Translations under genes and position numbers: made by a program
Notes under the pieces: generated by a model
Told to the model about the DNA's origin: nothing
The model's database searches: none
What the model saw: the letters and a program-made list of their open reading frames with translations, nothing else
Shown here: positions 1-6,128 of the stretch, piece after piece
Position numbering within the stretch: position 1 is the stretch's first letter
How the letters are laid out: each line of letters opens with the position of its first letter
Origin: Armatimonadota bacterium
GTDB taxonomy: Bacteria > Armatimonadota > Fimbriimonadia > Fimbriimonadales > ATM1
Assembly: GCA_003695835.1 (NCBI GenBank)
Contig: RFHN01000021.1
Location: 1-6,453, forward strand
Reading direction: 5' to 3'
Length of the DNA: 6,453 nucleotides

Positions 1-721
1 GGGAAAGCCCTCCGGACAGGGCAATGATGAGGTCGAAGGCTTCCTCAGCCGTGCGCTTCTCCCAGCAATGAATCTCGACCGATTCGAATACTTCCAGTGC
101 CATTCCAGATTCTTCAATAAACGTTTGCACCTCCTCTGGATTGGAAAGACGCCAGATGTGCGGTTCGTCGGGGCGGGGAGGCCGAATCTGCAAGTGCTCC
201 GTGATCGTTTCTTCTGCCGCCCGCCAGCCGTTTCTCTCTTTAGGGCCCCAGACCGCGAACGCAAGAGGGGCGCCCGGCTTGAGCGTCCTCTGGATCTCAC
301 CAAGCGCCTGAAGGGGGGAAGGAACGAGCATCAGGACGAGCCGAGAGACCGCGCCATCGAATGCGTTGGATCGAAAGGGCAGCACCGTGCAACTTCCGCG
401 CACGACCCTTCTCGTCGGGTCGAGCATGGCAGGCGCGATGTCAATACCCACGACGCGGTTCTTCATCCGCATGCTGCCACGCCCACAGCCGGCATCGAGG
501 ATGAGGGCCGTCTCATCCGACGGCATCGCAGCGAGGAGCCGCTCGGTGATCGGCGCGAGCCAATCCTCGATCTCCGCGCTTCGTTCCTCCCAGGCCGGCG
601 CGGCGATGGACCAGAACTTCGTCTGTCGCGCCTGAATCTCGTCGCCCGGATCCTCGTCGAACTCGTACAGGTAGAGCCGACGCCCGTCTGCCAAACGCCT
701 CTCTTCCCGGCGGATCCTCAT
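1..721 (-). CDS. Class I SAM-dependent methyltransferase (UbiE-like), 3' end cut by window edge
   Basis: The 240 codons present read as a Rossmann-fold methyltransferase that would transfer a methyl group from S-adenosylmethionine to an unknown acceptor, probably in the cytosol. Seen: an N-terminal helical lead-in rich in Trp (about residues 35-66), motif I LDAGCGRG (75-82), the acidic end of strand 2 in VVGIDIAPAML (90-100, D94), motif II-like LPFRSNAFDGAVS (114-126), and LKPGAPLAFAVWGP (147-160), the usual post-motif III strand. The segment between GCGRG and VVGID is only seven residues, shorter than the 14-15 common in this superfamily. The ATG at 721-719 overlaps the TGA of the upstream kinase as ATGA, and a purine-rich stretch GGGAGAGGG lies four bases before it, so translational coupling is likely. 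No stop codon is reached before base 1. Class is confident; substrate cannot be inferred. Confidence 0.88.
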   Translation of the reverse strand, partial: MRIRREERRLADGRRLYLYEFDEDPGDEIQARQTKFWSIAAPAWEERSAEIEDWLAPITERLLAAMPSDETALILDAGCGRGSMRMKNRVVGIDIAPAMLDPTRRVVRGSCTVLPFRSNAFDGAVSRLVLMLVPSPLQALGEIQRTLKPGAPLAFAVWGPKERNGWRAAEETITEHLQIRPPRPDEPHIWRLSNPEEVQTFIEESGMALEVFESVEIHCWEKRTAEEAFDLIIALSGGLS

Positions 722-1632
722 TTCGCCCTCTCCCGGACCAGTGCAACCGCGCCGAACAGCGCCGCATCCTCTTTTCGTTCTGCCACGACGATCCGCGTGT
801 TTCGGGCGATGGATGGGACGGCCACGCGCCGCACCTGTGCCAGGCACGCCGGCATGAAGAGGTCTGCAGCCTTCGCGATCCCACCTCCGAATGCGAGGAT
901 CTCCGGGGCGAACGCGTTGATTGCGCTTCCGGCTGCCGTGCCGAGCCAGCGTCCGTATTGGGTCCAGGCGTCGCGCGCGGCGGCGTCCCCGCGCTCGGCT
1001 CTCTGCGCGAGCGCCTTGGGTGTCGCACCGAAGCGCATCTCGAAACCTCTTGCGCCGCAGAACGCCTCCACCGGGCCGGGCGAACCGGTCAACCAGGGTT
1101 CATCCGATTGTTCGATGACAACGTGTCCGAACTCGACGGCGCCACCGCGGAACCCGGTGAACATTTCGCCTCGTAACACGAACCCCGAGCCAACGCCGGT
1201 CCCCAGCGTGAAAAGGAACAAGCTGTGCGCTGTGCCGCGGCCGGAGCCGTACCAATACTCGCCGAGCGCGGCAGTGTTCGCGTCGTTGCCCAGGGAGACC
1301 GGAGCGTTGAGTGCGCGTTCGAGCAGTGACGCCAGCGGCACGTTCCGCCACATGCGGAAGCCGCGTTTCGTTGTAACGCCGAAGTTCGGCGACCAATGCA
1401 CGACTCGCCCGTCCACGTGCCCCGCGACGGCGACACCCACCGCGCGAATCTCCGCCTTGCCGGCTGCAGCGCGGGCGACTCGAACGATTGCCTCGACGGT
1501 TGCCTCCACTCCGTCGCGCGCGTGGGAGGGCGCCTCGTGGATCCGGCCCAAGCGGATAGGCTCGGAAACGGACGCGCGGGCCGCGCGGACGTTGGTTCCG
1601 CCCAGGTCTATGGCGATGTAAACGGGAGCCAT
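718..1632 (-). CDS. ROK-family sugar kinase (glucokinase-like) lacking the zinc-binding cysteines
   Basis: This 304-residue protein has the usual length and order of motifs of ROK (repressor, ORF, kinase) sugar kinases, which phosphorylate hexoses or N-acetylhexosamines with ATP in the cytosol. Seen: phosphate loop DLGGTNVR (9-16), substrate and catalytic block GNDANTAALGEYWYG (115-129, catalytic base D117), LGTGVGSGF (143-151), the E-x-x-H substrate pair (E167, H170), and a second phosphate/adenosine motif FGGGIAKAADLF (248-259). There is no N-terminal helix-turn-helix, so it is a kinase rather than a ROK repressor. The CxCGxxGCxE zinc motif aligns with WLTGSPGPVE (180-189): all three cysteines are replaced, but both glycines and the substrate-contacting Glu (E189) remain. 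It follows the DUF2339 gene by 19 bp and overlaps the methyltransferase start. The only SD-like sequence ahead of the start is a weak GGGG. Sugar specificity cannot be assigned; glucose, N-acetylglucosamine, N-acetylmannosamine and fructose are all possible for the family. Confidence 0.92.
   Translation of the reverse strand: MAPVYIAIDLGGTNVRAARASVSEPIRLGRIHEAPSHARDGVEATVEAIVRVARAAAGKAEIRAVGVAVAGHVDGRVVHWSPNFGVTTKRGFRMWRNVPLASLLERALNAPVSLGNDANTAALGEYWYGSGRGTAHSLFLFTLGTGVGSGFVLRGEMFTGFRGGAVEFGHVVIEQSDEPWLTGSPGPVEAFCGARGFEMRFGATPKALAQRAERGDAAARDAWTQYGRWLGTAAGSAINAFAPEILAFGGGIAKAADLFMPACLAQVRRVAVPSIARNTRIVVAERKEDAALFGAVALVRERAK
726..734 (-). promoter_or_regulatory. Ribosome binding site of the methyltransferase gene
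   Basis: On the minus strand GGGAGAGGG precedes ATG with a four-base spacer. It lies within the last codons of the kinase gene. It supports the ATG at 721 and reinitiation after the ATGA overlap. Confidence 0.55.
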
Positions 1633-1651
1633 CGGACCCCGTTAGTATAGG

Positions 1652-3637
1652 CTACGACTCCCGCTGCAGACGCAGATACCAGTAACCTCCCAAGATCATC
1701 GCAAGCCCCGCGAGCATGAGCACGACAACCCGTACGAGTGGGTCGAGGAACCAGAGATCTACGAAGAGCAGTTTCCCGACAGTAAGGAAGAACAGCATGA
1801 AACTGAGCACGCGCAGTTCCCGATGATTGGAAAGAAGTCCTACGAGCAGGGCCGCCGACGCGTACCCCACCCAAGCTGTCGTGAGCGTCGCACCCGCATG
1901 GAGAGGCGTGAGCGTGGACAACAGATACACGATCCGGGAGAAAAACGGAAAGGCGATCGCCCACCCCACGGCCAGCAGCAGCCCAGGTTGCTCGTCGAGC
2001 TGCATGGAGGTCTTCGTCAAGACTGCGACGGTTGCGAGCAAGATCGCATGGCTCGTAACCTCGATAGGAAGGGATTTGTCATAGATCTCATACAGCAGAA
2101 AGAGCGCGACCGTCATCGCGAACAGCACCCATGCCAGCGCAAGGAGCCAGCGATTCTGCCCGATCCACGCGAGGAGCGACACCCCAAGCGTGTAGGATAG
2201 GAACGTGAGATAGTAGGTGCTTTGCTCGCTCGCCCCCTCCGGATAGCCTCGAAGCACGAGGACCAAGCGCATCGTGAAGGGCAAGAGTAGGGCAGCGCCG
2301 ATGGCAACGCTGGGCTGAGCGATGCGCAAGACTCGGGCAACCGCGATCGTGATTACCACTGTCGCGGTCATGAGGAACACCAATACCATGAGCTCGGTTC
2401 GCTGATTCAGGTGAAACTGCGTCCCGTCCAGATAAGTGCCCGTCGCGACAACCAGAGGCGCAGCCGAAAGGCCCAAGAGGAGTCTGCTACTAAGGCGCAC
2501 GGAGATCAAAGACAACGCGCCTGCCAGCACGGCCTGAATGTACATTCGCGGAATGGCTGGCCAAACATAGGGCAGGATTACCGTACCGACGAAAGCGGCT
2601 GCAAAGAGCAGCCGACTGGATACGGCCGGTTTCGAGCGGAAATACGCCCCCATCCCTGCGAGCAATGCGAGGAAAATCCCGAGGGGAAGCAGCCCCTTCA
2701 TGCCGGATACGAGGCTGAGAGACAAGATCGCCGTCACAGAGGCGTAGGCGGTGGGGAACACCCCGTACCGATCGAAGGGGTCATCCTCGATCGACAGAGC
2801 GTAAGCGAGCCAGCACAGGAGCGTGTGAGTATAGAGAAGGGCAACGCCGAGATAGGGTAGGCCAGCGCCGGGCGTCATGCCAAAGCCGACGGAGGTGGGC
2901 ACGACGAGAGTGCCAATCCAAAGCACGAGACCCGCATAGGCCCATCGTTGGTGAATGGCGATGCTCAGACAAGCGAGGAGAACGATAACGTCGAGAATCG
3001 CCGCCGTGGTCAGTGGACCGTGGTACAGCACCATCACGATGCCGGCAAGGGCGCCCGCAGTCCCCATTCCATAGAACGTCTTGGATTCATGGCGGAGACT
3101 GTAGGCGAGAAGCATTCCGCTGAGAAGCAGGAATAGGACGATCATCACCTCTGCAGGGTAAAGACCCTGCAAGACGTGTCCTGCGCCAAGGGTCACGTAA
3201 AGCCCCGCCGCTCCGATCCCGACGAGCAGGTGCCCGAAGTCGGCTTTCTCTTCCTGCCTCTTGATGCCGGTTCCGATGAACGCCAGGCTGATCGCCAGCC
3301 CAGAGAGGAACTGCACGACCGGAGTGAGCCATCCTTGCTGGATGCCAAGCCCGACCAAGAATAGGATCCCCAGGACGAAGATCGTGCCCCCCACGCGCGG
3401 CAGGATCCGAGATCCGATCGTATACTCCGCGCCCTTGTACGAGGCAGCCGTTTCCGTCTCGGGATCCGGCTTCTCTTCGATGACGGGCGGAGGAACCGGG
3501 GGAGGGGTCAAGCGCTCGAACCCGGGCTCTCGCGGGGCGTCTGCGGCCATCCTGAGCCGAGCTTCGATCCGCGCCAGTCGCTCTTCGAGCGCCTCGATTC
3601 GGGCGACGACTTCCTCCCACTCACCTCGTTCGGGCAT
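1652..3637 (-). CDS. DUF2339 polytopic membrane protein
   Basis: This 661-residue protein matches the DUF2339 family of large bacterial inner-membrane proteins, whose biochemical function is unknown. Seen: an N-terminal charged coiled coil with Leu/Ile/Glu/Arg periodicity (about 5-32), a proline- and acid-rich linker (44-62), the family entry motif IGSRILPRVGG (74-84) followed by the first hydrophobic helix and a conserved GW-x-x-P, then about 20-22 hydrophobic segments separated by very short loops, and the characteristic C-terminal end with a KLLFVDL motif before a last helix. There is no cleavable signal peptide, so the coiled coil probably lies in the cytosol. The length is towards the short side for a family that often reaches 800 residues or more. 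It is the first gene of a probable minus-strand operon with the kinase and methyltransferase. No SD precedes its ATG; a TATAAT box lies 12-17 bases upstream, suggesting a leaderless or very short-leader mRNA. Family confident, function unknown. Confidence 0.9.
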   Translation of the reverse strand: MPERGEWEEVVARIEALEERLARIEARLRMAADAPREPGFERLTPPPVPPPVIEEKPDPETETAASYKGAEYTIGSRILPRVGGTIFVLGILFLVGLGIQQGWLTPVVQFLSGLAISLAFIGTGIKRQEEKADFGHLLVGIGAAGLYVTLGAGHVLQGLYPAEVMIVLFLLLSGMLLAYSLRHESKTFYGMGTAGALAGIVMVLYHGPLTTAAILDVIVLLACLSIAIHQRWAYAGLVLWIGTLVVPTSVGFGMTPGAGLPYLGVALLYTHTLLCWLAYALSIEDDPFDRYGVFPTAYASVTAILSLSLVSGMKGLLPLGIFLALLAGMGAYFRSKPAVSSRLLFAAAFVGTVILPYVWPAIPRMYIQAVLAGALSLISVRLSSRLLLGLSAAPLVVATGTYLDGTQFHLNQRTELMVLVFLMTATVVITIAVARVLRIAQPSVAIGAALLLPFTMRLVLVLRGYPEGASEQSTYYLTFLSYTLGVSLLAWIGQNRWLLALAWVLFAMTVALFLLYEIYDKSLPIEVTSHAILLATVAVLTKTSMQLDEQPGLLLAVGWAIAFPFFSRIVYLLSTLTPLHAGATLTTAWVGYASAALLVGLLSNHRELRVLSFMLFFLTVGKLLFVDLWFLDPLVRVVVLMLAGLAMILGGYWYLRLQRES

Positions 3638-3648
3638 ATTTCAGGGAG

Positions 3649-3654
3649 ATTATA
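3649..3654 (-). promoter_or_regulatory. Candidate -10 box for the DUF2339-kinase-methyltransferase operon
   Basis: The minus strand reads TATAAT, a perfect consensus -10 hexamer, ending 11 bases before the DUF2339 ATG. Initiation about seven bases downstream would leave a leader of about five bases. No good -35 hexamer is visible at 16-19 bp; the best is TTCCTC at 19 bp. The call therefore rests on the -10 match and on the absence of an SD. Confidence 0.4.
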
Positions 3655-3687
3655 CATGACCCTACTGATTCTCGAGGAACCGTTTCA

Positions 3688-3704
3688 TCCCCGACTAAAG
3701 GGGA
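3688..3704. repeat. Short inverted repeat in the divergent intergenic region
   Basis: TCCCC and GGGGA form perfect 5-bp arms around a 7-base spacer, between the divergent DUF2339 and ArsR-type genes. It could be a protein-binding site upstream of either promoter. Arms this short occur by chance, so confidence is low. Confidence 0.25.
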
Positions 3705-3728
3705 ACGCGAACCGACCTTCCGACGTAT

Positions 3729-3740
3729 GTACATATGTAC
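3729..3740. promoter_or_regulatory. Perfect 12-bp palindrome, candidate operator of the ArsR-type repressor
   Basis: GTACATATGTAC is a perfect dyad ending 10 bases before the preferred repressor ATG at 3751. Three of the next six outer base pairs are also complementary. It sits inside an 8-bp tandem repeat (TATGTACA then TATGTACG, 3726-3741). A-T-rich dyads of this size overlapping the start of the regulated operon are typical of ArsR/SmtB-family autoregulation. Binding by this repressor is inferred from position and symmetry only. Confidence 0.5.
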
Positions 3741-3750
3741 GAACATCGAT

Positions 3751-4080
3751 ATGCGACGAAGGAACGAGCCCAATCTGGACGAACAACAAATGGTGAGGAT
3801 CGCCAAGGCGCTTGCCGACCCGACGCGCATGGCCGTCCTGACGGCCATTGCTCAGGCTGGGGAGCTGTCTTGCGGCGAGGTCGCCGAGCGCTTTCCAGTC
3901 GGCCAGCCTACGATCTCCCACCATCTCAAGGTGCTGGCAGACGCGGGATTGGTCACGGCGCGCCGAAGCGGTCAGCACGCCTTCTTCAGCCTTCGTCCCG
4001 AGACTCTTGACGCCTACACAGAGCAGCTCAAGGGCACGCTTCGTCGCACATCGAAGAAACACCCAAAAGGAGGTTCCTGA
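3751..4080 (+). CDS. ArsR/SmtB-family winged-helix repressor
   Basis: This is a 109-residue DNA-binding repressor, the usual size for the family. Seen: the opening helix with KALADPTRMAVL, the helix-turn-helix with recognition helix QPTISHHLKVLADAGLV, and a beta-wing around RRSGQHAFFSL. The helix that carries the CxC metal site in arsenic and cadmium sensors reads ELSCGEV here, with one cysteine, so a classical metal site is not evident. It resembles the SdpR-like branch more than metal sensors. Two in-frame starts exist: ATG 3727 (117 residues) and ATG 3751. I prefer 3751 because the conserved region begins shortly after it and because 3727 would place the palindrome inside the gene. Neither start has an SD. 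It is followed after one base by the YceI-like gene, so it probably represses its own operon. The inducer is unknown. Confidence 0.88.
   Translation: MRRRNEPNLDEQQMVRIAKALADPTRMAVLTAIAQAGELSCGEVAERFPVGQPTISHHLKVLADAGLVTARRSGQHAFFSLRPETLDAYTEQLKGTLRRTSKKHPKGGS
4067..4074 (+). promoter_or_regulatory. Strong ribosome binding site of the YceI-like gene
   Basis: AAGGAGGT, a near-perfect SD, lies seven bases before ATG 4082, inside the last codons of the repressor gene. It fixes the YceI start at 4082 and excludes a longer reading that would begin within the repressor gene in another frame. Confidence 0.85.
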
Positions 4081-4081
4081 A

Positions 4082-4636
4082 ATGGCAATCGAGAAGTGGC
4101 AATTTGACAATGTGCATTCGAGCATCAACTTCAGTGTTCGGCACATGATGATCTCCCGCGTGCGCGGGCGGTTCGAGAAGTGGACCGGAACGCTTCTGTT
4201 CGACGAGGAGAACCCAACGCAGTCGCAGGTGGAGGTTACGATTGACGCTGCGAGCACCAACACGCAGGAGCAGCAGCGCGACGACCACCTGCGGTCGCCG
4301 GACTTCCTCGACGTGCAGAACTACCCCAACATCACGTTCAAGAGCACGGCCTTCGAGCCTGCCGGCGAGAACCGGTTCCGCGTCGTGGGCGATCTCACGA
4401 TTCATGGCGTCACCAAACCGGTGACTCTTGACGTCGAGTTCCACGGTCGCGGCAAGGACCCGTGGGGCGGTGAGCGGATCGGCTTCTCCGCCAAGACCAA
4501 GATCAACCGGAAGGATTTCGGCCTCGAGTGGAACCAGATCCTCGAGACTGGCGGAGTCCTCGTGGGTGAAGAGGTCGAAATCGAAATCGAGGTCGAAGCG
4601 GTGAAAGCGACGGAAGCCGCCGCTACCCAAAGCTAA
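4082..4636 (+). CDS. YceI-like lipid-binding family protein, no signal peptide
   Basis: The 184-residue protein covers a complete YceI domain, a lipocalin-like beta barrel known in characterised members to bind long isoprenoids or other amphiphiles. Seen: W-x-x-D-x-x-HSSINFSVRHMM (6-23) followed by VRGRF, the central HLRSPDFLDVQNYPNITFKS (69-88), GDLTIHGVTKPV (103-114), the GFSAKTKINRKDFGLEWN block (134-151), and a Glu/Ile/Val-alternating last strand (163-173). The N-terminus MAIEKWQFD enters the barrel directly, so there is no signal peptide. The protein should be cytosolic, unlike periplasmic E. coli YceI. It lies one base after the repressor and 27 bp before the DoxX-like gene, in a probable three-gene operon. 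A role in handling an isoprenoid, quinone or fatty-acyl ligand under stress is inferred from family and context, not shown by the sequence. Confidence 0.93.
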   Translation: MAIEKWQFDNVHSSINFSVRHMMISRVRGRFEKWTGTLLFDEENPTQSQVEVTIDAASTNTQEQQRDDHLRSPDFLDVQNYPNITFKSTAFEPAGENRFRVVGDLTIHGVTKPVTLDVEFHGRGKDPWGGERIGFSAKTKINRKDFGLEWNQILETGGVLVGEEVEIEIEVEAVKATEAAATQS

Positions 4637-4647
4637 CGAGACAGCGA

Positions 4648-4654
4648 GGGAGGT
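4648..4654 (+). promoter_or_regulatory. Ribosome binding site of the DoxX-like gene
   Basis: GGGAGGT lies nine bases before ATG 4664, in the 27-bp gap after the YceI-like gene. It fixes the DoxX start there. Confidence 0.75.
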
Positions 4655-4663
4655 TGACAGATC

Positions 4664-5098
4664 ATGGAACGCGCAGCGATTGTGATCGGCAGACTGCTGC
4701 TCTCGCTCATCTTCATTCTGAGCGGTCTCATGAAGATCCCGGGTTGGGATCAAACTTCCGAGTACATGGCTGCCAAGGGCCTCCCTCTCGTGCCGGTCTT
4801 GCTTGCCGGTACGATCGCGATCGAGATTCTTGGCGGCTTGAGCGTGCTGCTCGGGTATCGAGCGCGAGTCGGAGCGCTCGTGCTCGCCCTGTGGCTCATT
4901 CCCGTAACCTTGATCTTCCACAACTTTTGGGCTGTGGCGGACGCGATGCAGCAGCGCGCCGAGATGGCGAACTTCCTCAAGAATCTTGCGTTGATTGGCG
5001 CGCTGCTCTTCCTGTCCGCGCGCGGTGCGGGTGAGCCTTCGCTGGACGCTCGGGCGGCTGAGGCGAGACCGCAGACGTCATCCCATTCGACCGCTTGA
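4664..5098 (+). CDS. DoxX-like inner-membrane protein
   Basis: This 144-residue protein has the four-helix layout of the DoxX family. Hydrophobic segments lie at about 5-24, 44-63, 70-88 and 106-119. Family motifs seen: RLLLSLIFILSGLMKI (10-25), EILGGLSVLLGYRAR (54-68), the FHNFWA motif after helix 3 (85-90) and FLKNLALIGALLFL (104-117). The last 25 residues are polar and probably cytosolic. DoxX-type proteins are linked to membrane redox chemistry: archaeal DoxD/DoxA is a thiosulfate:quinone oxidoreductase, and mycobacterial DoxX takes part in a membrane oxidoreductase complex. Most members remain uncharacterised. It closes the repressor-YceI-DoxX operon. Its last 21 bp overlap the 3' end of the convergent deacylase gene. 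The exact reaction is unknown. Confidence 0.9.
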   Translation: MERAAIVIGRLLLSLIFILSGLMKIPGWDQTSEYMAAKGLPLVPVLLAGTIAIEILGGLSVLLGYRARVGALVLALWLIPVTLIFHNFWAVADAMQQRAEMANFLKNLALIGALLFLSARGAGEPSLDARAAEARPQTSSHSTA

Positions 5099-5106
5099 TT
5101 CTGCGG
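5069..5106. repeat. Inverted repeat spanning the convergent doxX/deacylase gene ends
   Basis: CCGCAGA (5069-5075) and TCTGCGG (5100-5106) are perfect 7-bp complementary arms separated by 24 bases that contain both stop codons. A hairpin could form in either transcript. There is no T-run on either side, so it is not a classical intrinsic terminator. It could still act as a weak bidirectional end signal or mRNA stabiliser. Confidence 0.3.
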
Positions 5107-6070
5107 GACAAGCCAGATGGAGCAGGGCATCGCCCCGGCTCACGAGGGGATTCGTCGCGCAGCCGATGATGACCCCCGAATCCGGGGCGATGACCTTGGC
5201 GCGTACCGTGCCGTACATGTCCGTAATGGAGCCGAGCGGCTGTTTCGCCTCCACATGGTCGCCGAGGCCTACGTTGAGATGGAGGATGCCGCCGCGGGGC
5301 GACCGAATCCACCCAGCGTCCACCGCAATCAATGGTTCCGGCGGCGGTTCGGGCTGACTCGCCGTGATCATCCCGAGATGGCGGAGCACCCTCATCGTGC
5401 CGGAGACGCCCGCCTCGATCACGTCCGGCTCGAAGCGGAGCACCTCGCCGCCTTCGAACAGAAGCATCGGGATGCCTATCGAGGACGCGACGGCACGCAA
5501 CGACTTGGCCCGCTCCCTGGCCTGGATGCAAACGGATGAGCCGAACACTTGGGCGAGCTCCCGGGTGCGCGGGTCCTTCAGGTTCGCCCGAATCTGTGGG
5601 AGGTTTCGCTTGCCGACGCTGGCAGTGTGGTAGTCAATCCCGTAGTTACAGAGTTTCACCAAACGATTCAAGAAGAGATGCGCGAGTCGGGAAGCGAGCG
5701 ATCCCTGCGCGCTCCCCGGAAACGAGCGGTTCAAGTCGCGCCGGTCCGGCAGATAGCGCGACTGTGTGATGAAGCCGAACACGTTTACGACGGGCACGGC
5801 AATGATCGTCCCGTGCAAGGAAAACGGATCCACCCTTTCCAAGACCTGGCGGCAGATTTCGACTCCGTTGATCTCGTCTCCGTGAATCGCTGCGGAGAGG
5901 ATCAGGCGCGGTCCAGGAAGCCGTCCGTGGACGACAATCACCGGGACGGTCAGGGGGGTGCCTGTGGAGAGGGAAGAGACGAACATCTCGAGGCGATGCT
6001 TGGTTCCAGCCGGTACCTCCGCGCCCAAGACACTGATCGGCGGTGTAGGCTCGCTTTGAAAGGAAGACAT
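5078..6070 (-). CDS. Succinylglutamate desuccinylase/aspartoacylase-family zinc deacylase
   Basis: The 330-residue protein belongs to the AstE/AspA branch of the M14 zinc carboxypeptidase fold, close to the predicted deacylases of COG3608. Seen: zinc ligands H63 and E66 in SAAIHGDEINGVEI (59-72), substrate-binding RDLNRSFPG (111-119), third zinc ligand H148 in GIDYHTAS (144-151), and candidate catalytic E206 in FEGGE (205-209). After a proline-rich linker (239-246), the region 253-302 has alternating Gly/Val strands resembling the small barrel-sandwich domain common in this subfamily. All zinc and catalytic positions I can identify are intact. The expected reaction is removal of an acyl group from an amino acid or related amide; the substrate is unknown. 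Homologues often neighbour an ATP-grasp RimK-type ligase, but none is in this window. The start at 6070 keeps the conserved N-terminal strand; no SD is visible. It lies 67 bp after the small membrane protein gene, possibly in one transcript. Confidence 0.92.
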   Translation of the reverse strand: MSSFQSEPTPPISVLGAEVPAGTKHRLEMFVSSLSTGTPLTVPVIVVHGRLPGPRLILSAAIHGDEINGVEICRQVLERVDPFSLHGTIIAVPVVNVFGFITQSRYLPDRRDLNRSFPGSAQGSLASRLAHLFLNRLVKLCNYGIDYHTASVGKRNLPQIRANLKDPRTRELAQVFGSSVCIQARERAKSLRAVASSIGIPMLLFEGGEVLRFEPDVIEAGVSGTMRVLRHLGMITASQPEPPPEPLIAVDAGWIRSPRGGILHLNVGLGDHVEAKQPLGSITDMYGTVRAKVIAPDSGVIIGCATNPLVSRGDALLHLACPAESSGRMG

Positions 6071-6128
6071 TTATCGAAAAGACGAACGAGGCCGGTGTTT
6101 GTTGTTGTGGGATGCGAAACCGAGCGAG

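Noticed and set aside
68..1621. Long plus-strand open frame of 517 codons opposite the methyltransferase and kinase genes
   Set aside because: Its translation is rich in Arg, Pro, Ala and Ser with no recognisable domain. It is the GC-rich antisense shadow of two genes with clear family motifs on the minus strand.
1633..1651. Possible promoter or regulatory site between the DUF2339 and kinase genes
   Set aside because: Only 19 bp, with no -35 element or dyad. It is better read as an operon spacer.
3848..4081. Possible 78-residue N-terminal extension of the YceI-like protein
   Set aside because: It overlaps the repressor gene in another frame, and the strong SD at 4067-4074 places the start at 4082, exactly where the YceI domain begins.
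4565..4600. Short GAAATCGA-type nucleotide repetition near the end of the YceI-like gene
   Set aside because: It is explained by codons for the alternating Glu/Ile/Val of the final beta strand, which is normal for the family.
4028..4921. Minus-strand open frame of 297 codons opposite the YceI-like and DoxX-like genes
   Set aside because: Asp-, Arg- and Glu-rich shadow translation without domain features. The plus-strand genes have SD sites and full family motifs.
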